Below are positions 27,501 through 38,300 of a stretch of DNA of 64,000 nucleotides, piece by piece. Numbering within the stretch: position 1 is the first letter of the stretch; every line of letters begins with the position of its first letter. Under the pieces are notes generated by a model. The model worked only from the letters and a program-made list of their open reading frames with translations. It was not told the DNA's origin and did not search any database. The position numbers and the translations under genes were made by a program. The stretch is taken from positions 42,041,722 through 42,105,721 of the forward strand of contig CM050654.1 in NCBI GenBank assembly GCA_027574665.1, read 5' to 3'. The DNA is from Rhynochetos jubatus. Lineage: Eukaryota > Chordata > Aves > Eurypygiformes > Rhynochetidae.

Positions 27501-30500
27501 TCAAGGGAGTAACTCAGATGTGCCTGGGTTTGCCAGCCTCCCTTTTCCCTGTGTGAATTATTTCTCCTGTGGCTTGTGAGTTGTTTCAAGCATGACCGGC
27601 GCAGCGCTAGATCCAGCCCCTGTTATCATTTCATGTTTTCTGTTCAAGACTGCCATTTTTAACGGGTTTACTTTCTTTTTCAGGATCTCTAATAGAGTTT
27701 GTAAACCATTAGTTTTCCACTGAGTTGAGACCAAAAAGGCGGTAATCTGTCTGATCAACGCCTCTGAGGTTTCCAAGAGAACATGTGCTGAAATCCCAAG
27801 GGCAGTTTTATGGTGGGGATTCAAGACACTTTTTATTTCTAATAAGAAAGCTGTATGACTTCCGATATCCATACAGCCTTGTTTCTACGTAAGATTTTGA
27901 AATACAATTTGCCCTTCATGCAGGTGGAGATTGGAAGCACAGATTAAGACAGAAAAAAACACCCCAAACAATTCACAGGATAACTCTAGTAACAGAAGTT
28001 TTAATTTAAAAAAGAGATCATTTGAAGGGGAAAGATAAATTGTATTGACAAAGAAAACTGAGTTTTACTCAAATGATGTCATCATTTAAGTTTTACTAAG
28101 AGAAAGCTAGAGAAATGATTAGACAAAAAATTGTTGCTGAGGTTTGGCAAGGTGGCATATCCTTATCTGACACCTAAAACATGGTCAGGAATGTTACAAA
28201 TATGGAAATGTGGTGCATTTTTACACCGAGGACCTGCAGAAGGGACGAACTATTAAGCTAGCTCAGCTCTGCGGTCTAAGGGGCTAGGGTTGTAAGTGTG
28301 GTGCCCCAACAGAAATGCCTTGAGGATCTTTACCATCAATGTAGGACATGGAGGAAGACTCCTTAAGGCTTCACCTGTGTTAGTACATTAAACCTACCCG
28401 GGACCATTCCCTGGCACTGAGACCAACTGGCACGGACAGCCTCTTCCCCTCAGGTGAATATGCGATCTGATCTCAGCGTCTGTGTGCAGGTACAGAAATG
28501 TGCTTTAGCATCTGATTTACTATCTACCTGGGACAAAGGATGCTTCTCAATTAAGCATTCAGTTAAGGAGTTGTTGTCTTAATATAATCACCAGGATGGT
28601 GATACAGAAGTAAACAAAAATTCTCTATCACACAGCCAGCTCACTCAATCTTCCAGGCAGTGTTTTTTATTCTAAAGTAAATCAAAATTGTGACTAACCC
28701 ACCTTCCCTCTCCTCTGGGCAAGTAGACATATCACTAGGGAAAAAACCCAAACCTTAACTTTCCCCTTCGATCGCAAATGAGTTTTCTTAGCTTAATTGA
28801 CTTCATGTGTTTTTATGCTCTTCCTGTTTTTAACAACCAGTCAAAATGAAACCACTTCTGGCCTAAAATTAATGGTATGTCACAGGTAATGAAAAATCTG
28901 TATTTCAGACACTCCCACAATGAATGAAACAGCTTCACTGAGAAGGTTATAGAAGTAATAAACTTGTAATAAATGTCAGAAAGATGTGAGCCCTTTATTG
29001 GAAAAACCCTCATGTACTGCTTTTAACAACTGAAGCTGTCAGTTATATAAATTATAATGTGCGTTGAGGGAAAGTAAGCTATAAATCCTTTATTTCTGAA
29101 ATTTTATCAAACATGAAGAAATAGGGTGATGACAAAATTAATTCTCTGGCAATGCCAGATGCATCTGGACAACAGTGGTTTGAATTCAGAGCAAAAAGGA
29201 TTTTCCCAAGTATTTTCTTACATCCCAAGTGCTTTGCAGCCGAAAGAGCCTGTGTCCTTTTGATCATCCTCACTCTCAAACTGAGAGCGCTTCTGGGATA
29301 CTATTTTTACCCTCACTAACTGGTACTGAGCAGAGATTTGAGTGCCAGTTCCAGTATGCACACGGTCAAGCCGCAGGCTATCGCCTTCAGAGGGACCGTG
29401 AGAAGAAGTGGCCTTTGCCCTGTCCATCGCGGGTCGGGTCACGGTGTAAATACAGACCGCAGGGTTCAGCACCAGCTTCTCACTGGACGTGAAACAGAGT
29501 TCACTGAGATTTGAGATCCTTTCTGGGTCCACAGCTGTAGAGAGGCTCAAATTCAGTGTTAAGGTTTAGACTCAGTTTTATGTGTTTTCCAGCTCTGCTG
29601 ATCTTGCTCATCTTTTTAAATTTCAAGCTGACCGATGCATCTAAATAGGAAGCAAAACATGGAGCAGCATTGACACTAATGTCCTTACTTCAATTCCATT
29701 ACCAGAGAAAGACAATCTAGTCTTTAATTAAGAAAACAGAAGCAGAGGTAAACGATTCCAGAAAGACAGGACTAGCAAGCAGCAGCAGCCCGAGGTTTAC
29801 CCTTTATAAATAAGGAAGGCAAGACACAGGCAGCTACCAAGAGGTGCGAGAGAAAAGGAAATTAAATCACAAAGCCCAGATGACATTTGTCTAAGCGTCT
29901 TGAAGAAACTAAAGTCTGAAGTAACTGAACTTCTGCCAAATGTGGGCAATTTATCATTACACACACCTACTATATCAGCGGAGCGGGCCAAGTGCCATAC
30001 CCTGCTTTAAAAAAGCTCCAAGATTTGTGTTCGAGACATAAAGGGAGTACAGGGCATAAAGTATTTAAATGCAAGGGTATTTCAACCTTCTCATATAGGG
30101 CAGGAAAATTTATCTCAAAGGTTATCCAATTTCTTTCCGAACGGTAAAACCAGGCTGTGTCGTCGTAGGGGAAGACTCCATCACAGGAGGTATGGGATTA
30201 CCTGATGCGTTAGCTGGGATCGCTTCAAAGCTATCAATGATACTTCATGGGGCTGATGAACAGTTACATTTGGCTTACCTGTGCTTCTGCATTTGAAAAG
30301 GCAATATAGCAAAAGCAATAAAGTTGAGTAAGTGGAACAGTGTAGGCTGCTATTACCTAAAAACTAATAAAGGAATTACACTGAAAGGCAGTATACACGC
30401 AATAACTGTCAGTCTGTTATCTACCAGCCCATTTTATTTCTATTAGGTGGCAGGGAAGAGTTCTATATTTTGTGTAATTATTGACATAAAATTCAGATGA

Positions 30501-33500
30501 AAACGAACCGGCTTCTTCCTCCAGCTTTGTTTTCCCTTCTGCCCAAGATCATGCATAAGTCAAAGGACCTGCTCTCAGTAATAAATACACATAAATGTTT
30601 TTCTCCAGCCTCACCTGCTGGAAAAAAAGAAGGTTACCTTCTGGCATGACAGATTGGGTAAAAGGTCACGGCAGATATTCCAGTAGGGCTAGGAATACAT
30701 TTTTTGGCACCACACTATATATATTTTAAATAACGCAACACAGTATTTAGAAGCACTTGCCAAGAAAAAGCACTGGTTTTATTTAAGCGCTATTTAATCC
30801 CACCTGTAAAAGCTTAGCGGACATGAACTTGCACAGGTCACACAATCAACCTACCGATAACCAGTCTGACTGGGATGCCGCTTCCGTATCTGGGAAGCAA
30901 AGGGGTGTTCTACAGTCCTATTTTCTCTGGGAGGGAAAAAGAAAGGTTCTAGTAGGGACAAAAAAACCCACATAAACGCATCTGGAAAGATGAGGGTGAG
31001 TAGAGCTGCAGCGTGGCTTTTGCACAAGGGAATCTGAAGTGACCTGGACTTTTCTTCTGCCTGTAAAGGCGAAGGGAGAAGAAAGACTGAAGCTTGTGGA
31101 ATCACAGATGTCATAAAAGAAAGTTCATTAAAAAAGATTGCCCACTGTTTCTCAGAAGACGTGAATGGAAGCCCACCCAGCAAGCCTCTCCAGCAGCAAG
31201 TATACAGCTAATGCTGTCAAGTCGAGGTTCTCCTATACAAAATGAAACTCTACGGCTCAAGCTGTTGTTGAAACCAAAAGTCAAACCAGATTAAAATAGA
31301 TGTTAAGAGGAATTCATAGAAGATCTATAAATAGATGTTAAAGGCGATGCTCTGAATGCAGCCCCCACACCGGAAACTCCGCGCTGCTAATTGCAGGAAA
31401 CACAGATTGCTGAGAGAAGAATCATTTTATGTTTTCGCTATTTCTTGTACGGTTTTCCCAGGATCCACTCCAGATCACTGCCTTTGATCCAAGCAAGCGT
31501 GTCCATTCTCCTCTTCTGTGCCCCTTACCAGCACACATTAGGTATTGTGGATTCTTTTTTTCCTGAAAAATGAGATTCCTTTCGCCATGGTTACCGGCAC
31601 GATGCCCACCCACGGGAAGTTACAAACCAGATGCTTTGGTGCAAACACCACCCTGTTACACAAACCATACGTTTAAAGTTTGTATAGCTACCCTTCCATG
31701 TCTTATTCGTTCTTGAAGCTCTGCGGCCTTATCTTGCATTCCTAAATTGTCAGGAATTCGTTATTCTAGAACAGCCACGAGGTAATGCCATAATATTTAA
31801 GTTTGGAGGAAGACCAGAAAATCATCGCAGACAAACTAGATGGGCTACTGCAGACCCCCCGCCATGACTGATGCTGGATACACACCGCTTCTATTGAAAT
31901 CATCTGGAACTGTGAAGGATCAACATCTGTAGCACTGGACACAGACGGTGCCAAGGACAGAAGGCTTGGCACGCTCACAGGAAATAATCGCTATTACGGA
32001 GGAATCTAGTTGGGAAAAAACAGGGAAAAATGAAGTATAAAAAAATGTTGACATGGAAAATATTTTTTATACACCAGTTTAAAGATCTGTGTGGCCGCTC
32101 TGTCAGGAGCTTGCTGAAAATAAGTATCCTAGTAACATCTGGGGTTTGTTATTTTCATGAATAAAGACAACAGTTGTCTATTACGGGAACTAAAAGGAAA
32201 ATTCGACTGACAACATTTCTGCTCCACGACAGCGCACGGTTACTAGTCAGGCGGCAAAAAATGTCCTTCCATGAGAGAAAACCGCTCTGAAGTATTTTCA
32301 CATGGCCCTTTCCAACAGGTGGCATCGCCCAGAATCCAACACCGCATTAGGACTGAAAGGAATAACGCAGTCACTGCATTTTGCTGTTTCTTTTGTGTTT
32401 CTTACTTTTGAGGGAGGGGATTGTTTTAAGGGTGCCAAACTGTGCGGGTTGTTATTTTCTTTCCCTGCTTGGAGCAAACATCCTACTATTAGTGATAAAA
32501 ATGATCAGAGAGAAGATACTTTGCACTTACAGGCAACATCCATTTCTGCCTCTTAACTTTACAGGAAGCAATTAATGCTTCCAACGCCGGTGCGAGGTGA
32601 GAGAGAAGAAAGCTGCAATGCAGAGAAACCGACTGGCTCACCCTCAGCGAAGCACAGAGCCGTGGATTTCCAGACTTGCACTCCAGCACCAGGCTAAGTT
32701 CTCGGCTGTGCTTACACTGAGTCTGCCTCAGGAATCACTGAATACATCACAGGCTATATATGTATCATACACATCACACAGGCCTCATACCCCTCTGGAG
32801 AGGTATAGAGCAATCTTTCACTATGTTTCGAGAAGAGAAACAAAGGCCATACAATCATTTATTTAAATGTTCTTTTGCAACGTGCTGAAAAAGCCTTGTC
32901 TTAATTATTTTGTAAGAGAAACAAGAAATACGGAGTTTCTCATCCTATCACAGCAGCTAGTTTATGCAGTTAGTTTTCAGTGTTAAAAAAAGGGTATTAT
33001 TCAACTGACACTAAAATGTCGTAAGTCAGGACTTCTGTGCTGTCGTCTGGTCACACACAGGCAGGGAGAGGGGAAAGGAGTGCACCGACCCTAACCCCAA
33101 CCCACTACATCAAAATGCATAACTTCCCGGGCCTTTTATCCAGGAAAAAAGTTGAGGTCTATGCAAGCCTTGCCTGGCTGTTCATGGACACAGGACAGGT
33201 GGCTTTTTTTGTTCTGCTTTCCCTTTCTCATGAGTCAGGTTTCCCTCACCCAAGTAATAATTTTCTAGCCAACGCTGAAAATCAACTGCCGCTTTGGATA
33301 GTGGAGCTAGGGCCCCCAAGACCTGTGGGTGAGGATGTGAAAACACCCCACGTGCCTGCCAGCACCCCTCTGCAAAGTGAGGGGGCAGAATTTTACCTGC
33401 AGAACAGTGAAATACGTCTGCTTTGGGGCACATGTTTCAACGTCCATCCATCGATTGTTATTTGCTCTTAGAGAAATACAGTATTTTGATGTTGGACATG

Positions 33501-33621
33501 TAACTCACTGTATTGGTTCTCCTGTGTACAGGGCTGGGAGTAGAGGGTAAAGGATGCCTTAGGTAATGGGAGTACGTGTGCTTCCCCAGTACTGGGAAAA
33601 GGGAGAAATCATTAATAAGAA
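18536..33621. other. 15-kb intergenic stretch without recognisable genes
   Basis: This is the longest repeat-poor stretch in the window. I see no coding exon, RNA gene or CR1. Small features are a T14 run at 20262-20275, a two-copy 34-bp tandem duplication at 20817-20884, and an interrupted palindrome with 8-bp arms at 28071-28087 containing TGATGTCATCA. Open frames of 60-145 codons are scattered and match no family I know. The low repeat load fits either old single-copy DNA or conserved regulatory DNA, but I cannot measure conservation. Confidence 0.6.
20817..20884. repeat. two-copy 34-bp tandem duplication
   Basis: Two adjacent 34-bp units start at 20817 and 20851, each beginning CTTGCCTA and ending TCT. 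I count 28 of 34 identical positions; five of the six differences are transitions. This looks like an old local duplication and not an active microsatellite. Confidence 0.8.
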
Positions 33622-34657
33622 TCACGGAATCATAGAATGGTTTGGGTTGGAAGGGACCTTAAAGATCATCTAGTTCCAAACCCCCGGCAACATGCAGGGA
33701 TACCTTCCATAGCCCAGGTTGCTCCCAGCCTCATCCAGCCTGGCCTTGGACACTCCCAGGGATGGGGCACCCACAGCTTCTCTGGGCAACCTGCCCCACT
33801 GCCTCTCCACCCTCTGCGTGAAGAAGGAGCCCAGGTTGCTCCCAGCCTCATCCAGCCTGGCCTTGGACACTCCCAGGGATGGGGCACCCACAGCTTCTCT
33901 GGGCAACCTGCCCCACTGCCTCTCCACCCTCTGCGTGAAGAATTCCTTCCTGATGGCCCATCTCGATCTCCCTGCTTTCAGTTTAAACCTGTTACCCCTT
34001 GTCCTGTCACTACAGGCCCTTGTAAAAAGTCCCCCACCAGCTTCCTTGTAGCCCCCTTCAGGTACTGGAAGGTGCAATAAGGTCTCCCCGGAGCCTTCCC
34101 TTCTCCAGGCTGAACAAGCCCAACTCTCTCAGCCTGTCCCCAGGGCAGAGGGGCTCCAGCCCTCGGAGCATCTCCGTGGCCTCCTCTGGCCTCATTCCAA
34201 CTGGTCGATATCCTTCTGATGCTGAGGGCTCCACAGCTGGACACAGCACTCCAGGTGGGGTCTCCCCAGAGCGGAGCAGGGGGGCAGAATCCCCTCCCTC
34301 GCCCCCCTGGCCACGCTGCTCTGCATCCAGCCCAGGATCCGGTTGGTTTCTGGGCTCCAGCGCACACGGCCGGCTCATGTTCAGCTTCTCCTCCCCCAGC
34401 ACCCCCAAGTCCTTCTCCTCAGGGCTGCTCTTGTTCCATTCCCCACCCAGCCTGTCCTTGTGCTGGGATTGCCCTGACCCATGTGCAGGACCTTCCCTTG
34501 GCCTGGCTGAACTCCATGCGGTTGGCACAGCCCCACCTCTCCAGCCTGTCCAGGTCCCTGTGGATGCCATCCCTTCCTCCAGCGTGTCCCCGCACCACAC
34601 AGCTCGGTGTCAATGGCAAACTTGCTGAGGGTGCCCTCGATGCAAGGTCCATGTCAA
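33622..34657 (-). mobile_element. CR1 LINE fragment, about 1.04 kb, with internal duplication
   Basis: This antisense CR1 copy opens with its 3' end (GGAATCATAGAATGGTTTGG at about 33627) and ends at its 5' truncation near 34657. It reaches past the 3'UTR into the end of the reverse-transcriptase frame, where AATGGCAAACTTGCTGAGGG is the complement of the region following the FADD motif. A 117-bp internal segment is duplicated head to tail at 33711-33944. The copy lies within about 250 bp of the GALNT13 CpG island and is the nearest upstream repeat to it. Confidence 0.96.
33711..33944. repeat. 117-bp tandem duplication inside CR1
   Basis: Unit 1 is 33711-33827 and unit 2 is 33828-33944. The two units look essentially identical, each running from AGCCCAGGTTGCTCCCAGCC to CTCTGCGTGAAGAA. 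None of the other CR1 copies in the window has this duplication, so it arose after or during this insertion. The near identity suggests a recent event or an assembly artefact. Confidence 0.93.
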
Positions 34658-34869
34658 GTCACTTTTAACAACCCTTCACTTGGCTGTCTCAGGTCAATGC
34701 TTCTGCTGGCAGCCAGGAGCAGCAGCCACCGCTCAGGGCTGCCGCCGGCTCGTAACCCACCAGGAGCATCAACGCTTCTCACGACGCTAATGTTAACTGC
34801 AGGACTGTGCCTGTTCTCGTGGGTTTTCACTCAGTTTTCCCTACGCTACACTGGTGACTAACAGGTTCC
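34658..34869. other. spacer between CR1 and the CpG island
   Basis: About 210 bp of unremarkable sequence separates the CR1 from the GC-rich promoter. I see no TATA box or gene in it. Confidence 0.5.
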
Positions 34870-35199
34870 CAAGGCGCACAAGCCAACGGGGACGCCACGG
34901 CCCCCGCGAGCGGTCGGACCGCCTCACGGCGGAGACCTGCCGCCGCCCGCCCCCTCAGCGCCGCCGCCCGCCCGCCCGCCGCAGTTTGTACGGCGAGGAG
35001 CCACCTCCCCGCACCTGCCCGCCCCTCGCTGCCTCCCGCCCGGCCGAGGCAGGCTCCGAGCCGGCTGCGGGGACACCCGCCTCCCCGCGTCCCCGCTCCG
35101 CCGGGCCGGGCCCCAAGTATCGCGGGAGCCGGGCGCTGCCGCCGCCATTGGGCGGCGCGCCCGAGGAGAGGCGGCGGCTGACGCGGGGCCGCCGGCCCG

Positions 35200-35397
35200 G
35201 CGAGGCAGCGGCGCGGAGCCCAGCGCAGCGCGGCCCCGGCAGCGCTCTGGGGCCGTTGTCCCACCGTGCCGGGCCGCGCCTCGGCGGCCATGAGGAGGAA
35301 GAGGAGGGCGGCGGCGCCGCGCTCTGCCCCGGGCGGGCGGCGGCGCTGCTGAGCGCGGGGCCGGGGACCCGCGCCGGGACTCGGCGTCCCGCCGCAG
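35200..35397 (+). other. GALNT13: GALNT13 probable non-coding exon 1 (5' end uncertain)
   Basis: The 3' border is a good splice donor, GCAG|GTAAGC, at 35397/35398 within the CpG island. The 5' border is only a guess, because CpG-island transcription starts cannot be read from sequence. The exon would hold a short upstream ORF at 35290-35352, ATG in context GGCC-ATG-A, 20 codons, rich in Arg and Ala. Transcript data are needed to fix the start and to confirm that this exon joins 47478 or 48689. Confidence 0.55.
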
Positions 35398-38300
35398 GTA
35401 AGCGCGGGGGGAAGGAGGGGGCGGCCGGTGGGTCCCCGGGGCAGGGGCGGGTCCCGGCGGCGCCGACCCGAGCGCGGTGCCTGCCAAGAGTGGGGGCGGC
35501 CCCCTCGCCTCACCCCCGCCTCGTTGGTTAACTTTCAGTGTGCGGCGTTGGCGGCGGGGCCGGAGGGGATGCTGCCGCCCCGGGGGGGATGCTGCCGCCC
35601 CGAGGGGATGCTGCCGCCCCGAGGGGATGCTGCTGCCGCGCTCGGCGCCGCTGGTACCGGGCGAGCGGTACGCTGGGCGAGGCGCTTGACGGATAAAGCT
35701 ATCCTTATCCCGTTCCCGCTGCCTTTGCTGTTGATGCCTGATAGGTTTTGGCGTGGCGGAGACCTTTTTAAGCAGGGATAAGGCTGACCTGAAGCACCGG
35801 GGCTGGGCAGCGAGGTATGAGAAACTGTGATTTCACCGCGTTCTGGCATGCCGATTTCTCCCCAGTAAATCGATTTTGCCTCCGCTTTTTCGGGTCGCAA
35901 GAAAAAAAAAGAAACCGCGAGTGGCACTTTAAACCCACAGATGGAGTATGTTTACGGTAGAGACGGAATAATGCTTTGGGCTGTAAATTCCAGCCGAGGG
36001 TTTCAGAGCTCTCCAAGTCCGTTTGTTGCCGTTTCCCCGGCGCTGGCTCCGCTCACAACACATCAGGGTGCACCGAGCTGCCGGTGCCCAACGCCGTTAG
36101 GGTGTCGGGTGGATGTAAACCATCCAAACCCGGTGAAAATGAGATTTGGCACAGCTCTATGAACCTAGGGTTTCTCTACAGAACGTGGTGAAGTTAGGCT
36201 GCCAGCTGTTTTCCCAAGAATTGGGTAAAAACTTCTTCCCAGCTAACGGAAAATAAAGTTTATTTTGCAGTTTCTAACAAGAGATTTCATCAGTCTGAAA
36301 TAGTGGAGAAAATTGTAGCTGCTAGAGCTGCCGTTATGTCTCCTGTGTCGCAAAACGAGAACGGGCTGAATATTTGTTTGGGTGCTCCTGAGTGCCTGGA
36401 AATAGTAAGAGGAAAGATTATTGAGGAATTAAGACATGCTCAGAATTATGCAGAGGGAAGCAAGGGGCAAAGATGGTTTTAACTGGTAGATGGCTACTGG
36501 ACTGTGAGGAAGGAGAATACAGTTCTATGATTCTATAAGCCTTAAAGCTGGTACTGTTTTTCGAGTGGTCTGTTTTTTTTAATTTTCCTCTGTTGTGCCC
36601 TGGGTTGACAGCACATCTGATTGCCGGCAGTCTTGATATTCTGCGTTCATCGTAAAGCCATGCCGAGGTGCTGAGGCTAATGAGGATGGCTAAAAAAATA
36701 GGTGTAACTTGGAAAGTGGTACTTTATCTCTTGATAATTTTTTTAGCTAGGCCTGTTACTCCAAATGCCTGAGGATTTTTTTCTTTATTGTTTATAATAT
36801 GTGGGTTTGGATGGCGTTAAAGTGACAGTGTGTAATGTGGCATAAATCTGTGTTCCCCTGGGGTTATTTTTTTTAGGTTTAGAAGTGATTTCTTCACTGC
36901 AGCAGTATTCTGAGAAGCAAAGCATGTGCTCTGTCCTCCTGTCTTTGTGCTCATACACGAGCGATTAGCGTTTGCAAGTTCCCAAAGACGAGGGTCCGCT
37001 CTCGGGAGATGCCGGTGCTGGTAGAGTAGGGTGGAAAGCTAGCCTCGCAGCCTCCTGTTTGACTGTGGATGAGCTTTAAGGTAATACGAGTGTAAACAGC
37101 TGTGCCTTTCCAGCACAGATGAGGATTTAAGTCTACATGGTTCTGGGATTTATGTCTGTTAACACCTGCCTCCTGCTACCCCACGGACGTCTATGATTCT
37201 TCCTGAACGTTCATGAAGAGGAGAGGTGACATACCTGTTCCCAGCATCCGTACTCCCGAAAACTCTATTTCTAGGGGAGAATAAGTTGTAAAAACATTCC
37301 TCCCCAGCCTTAGCAAAAGCTTATGGCCAGTTTATATTCGGGAATGTGCAGGGTAGGGTTGAGTTGCTTCCCTGGTAATGTTAACTGCCGTTGTTTTGGG
37401 TTGAGGCAAAATACAGTAGAGAGCTGCCTAACCCCGCTGTCAGGTGACAGAAAAATTAAGGCCAAAGAAGAAGAAAAAAAAAGCAGAATCACTTGGAAAT
37501 AATAAAGTAGGAAACCTTGTAATATTTTCCTGTGTAAGACAATTCTAGTGGGTTTTGTACGTTAGCAGTTGAATTCGAGAGAATGCTTTAACTGAAAATG
37601 TGGGAGAACTGAGTTCCGTTTGGCTGTGCATGACTTGTGAACAGAGGAAAATATGGTTTGTTTTCTTTGTAAATCCAGTATAGTGAGAGCTGTGCACTTT
37701 AACAAACCTGCTTTCTTCCAAAACTTTGAGATGAGTTAAAAAAAAGGATTGGACAGTGCGTATCCTATTCCTTCGGTGATGATCGGGTTCAAGTTAGAGT
37801 AAGCCTGATGTGACCACTTAGTGGTTGGCAGAAATAACCTCTTAGTAGTCACAAACTGCTTTTTTTCAAGGCTGTTCTTCTGTTGGATTGGAAGAAGTGC
37901 AGAAGTTATAATTTCCCAGTGTTATAAATGAGCTCTTTTGGGCTCGGTATGTAGAAAAAAGAGTCGACAGGACCTTCCTTTCCCAAAAGAGGTGAAATAA
38001 CACATCTTCCATGGATGCAGCCACAGGCGTTCCTTGGTGGGTACGTCCTCCCAGCTCAGGTCAGCAGGAATGCCGTACTGTTGCTCTTTGACTGCTCGAC
38101 AGGTTTGCCTACGGACGAGCACGGTGCTCCGACTCCTCTGCGCTGGGTGCTGAGCGCGGGCTCGTGCCACGGCCTCGGCCGGTACCCACACTGGTGTCCA
38201 TCAGCACCTCACCGCCGTTTTGGGGGATGCGGCTTCGTAAGGAGCCGCTTTTACAAACAGAGCTGGTGTAGGAGGCCGTCTTGCAGCGGTTATTTCTTCA

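Larger units (their letters stand above)
34870..35700 (+). promoter_or_regulatory. GALNT13: CpG-island promoter of GALNT13
   Basis: About 830 bp of very GC-rich, CpG-dense sequence stands out sharply from the AT-leaning flanks; it is the only island of this size in the window. GC-box motifs (GGGCGGG near 35331 and 35445) are present. An overlapping YY1/CCAAT-like element, GCCGCCATTGGG, lies at 35141-35152. No TATA box is seen, as is usual for CpG-island promoters with dispersed starts. The downstream coding exon of GALNT13 on the same strand, 13 kb away, makes this the likely promoter. Both strands carry long open frames here (225 codons on +, 228 on -), but they reflect a lack of AT-rich stop codons and not proteins. 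Confidence 0.85.

Noticed and set aside
31584-31600. CGCCATGGTTACCGG considered as an RFX X-box
   Set aside because: Only about 11 of 14 positions agree, with mismatches in the half-sites.
1-34869. Search for the neighbouring gene RPRM, which lies upstream of GALNT13 in mammals
   Set aside because: No frame with a reprimo-like sequence was found; the neighbour is probably farther away than this window reaches.
34827-35531. Long open frames on both strands (225 and 228 codons) in the CpG island
   Set aside because: The GC-rich sequence lacks AT-rich stop codons; the frames are Arg/Ala/Pro/Gly low-complexity and overlap on both strands. Promoter and 5'UTR explain the region.
36522-36537. TTCTATGATTCTATAA resembling a CR1 3' tail
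   Set aside because: Too short and without the adjoining CR1 3' block; cannot be separated from chance.
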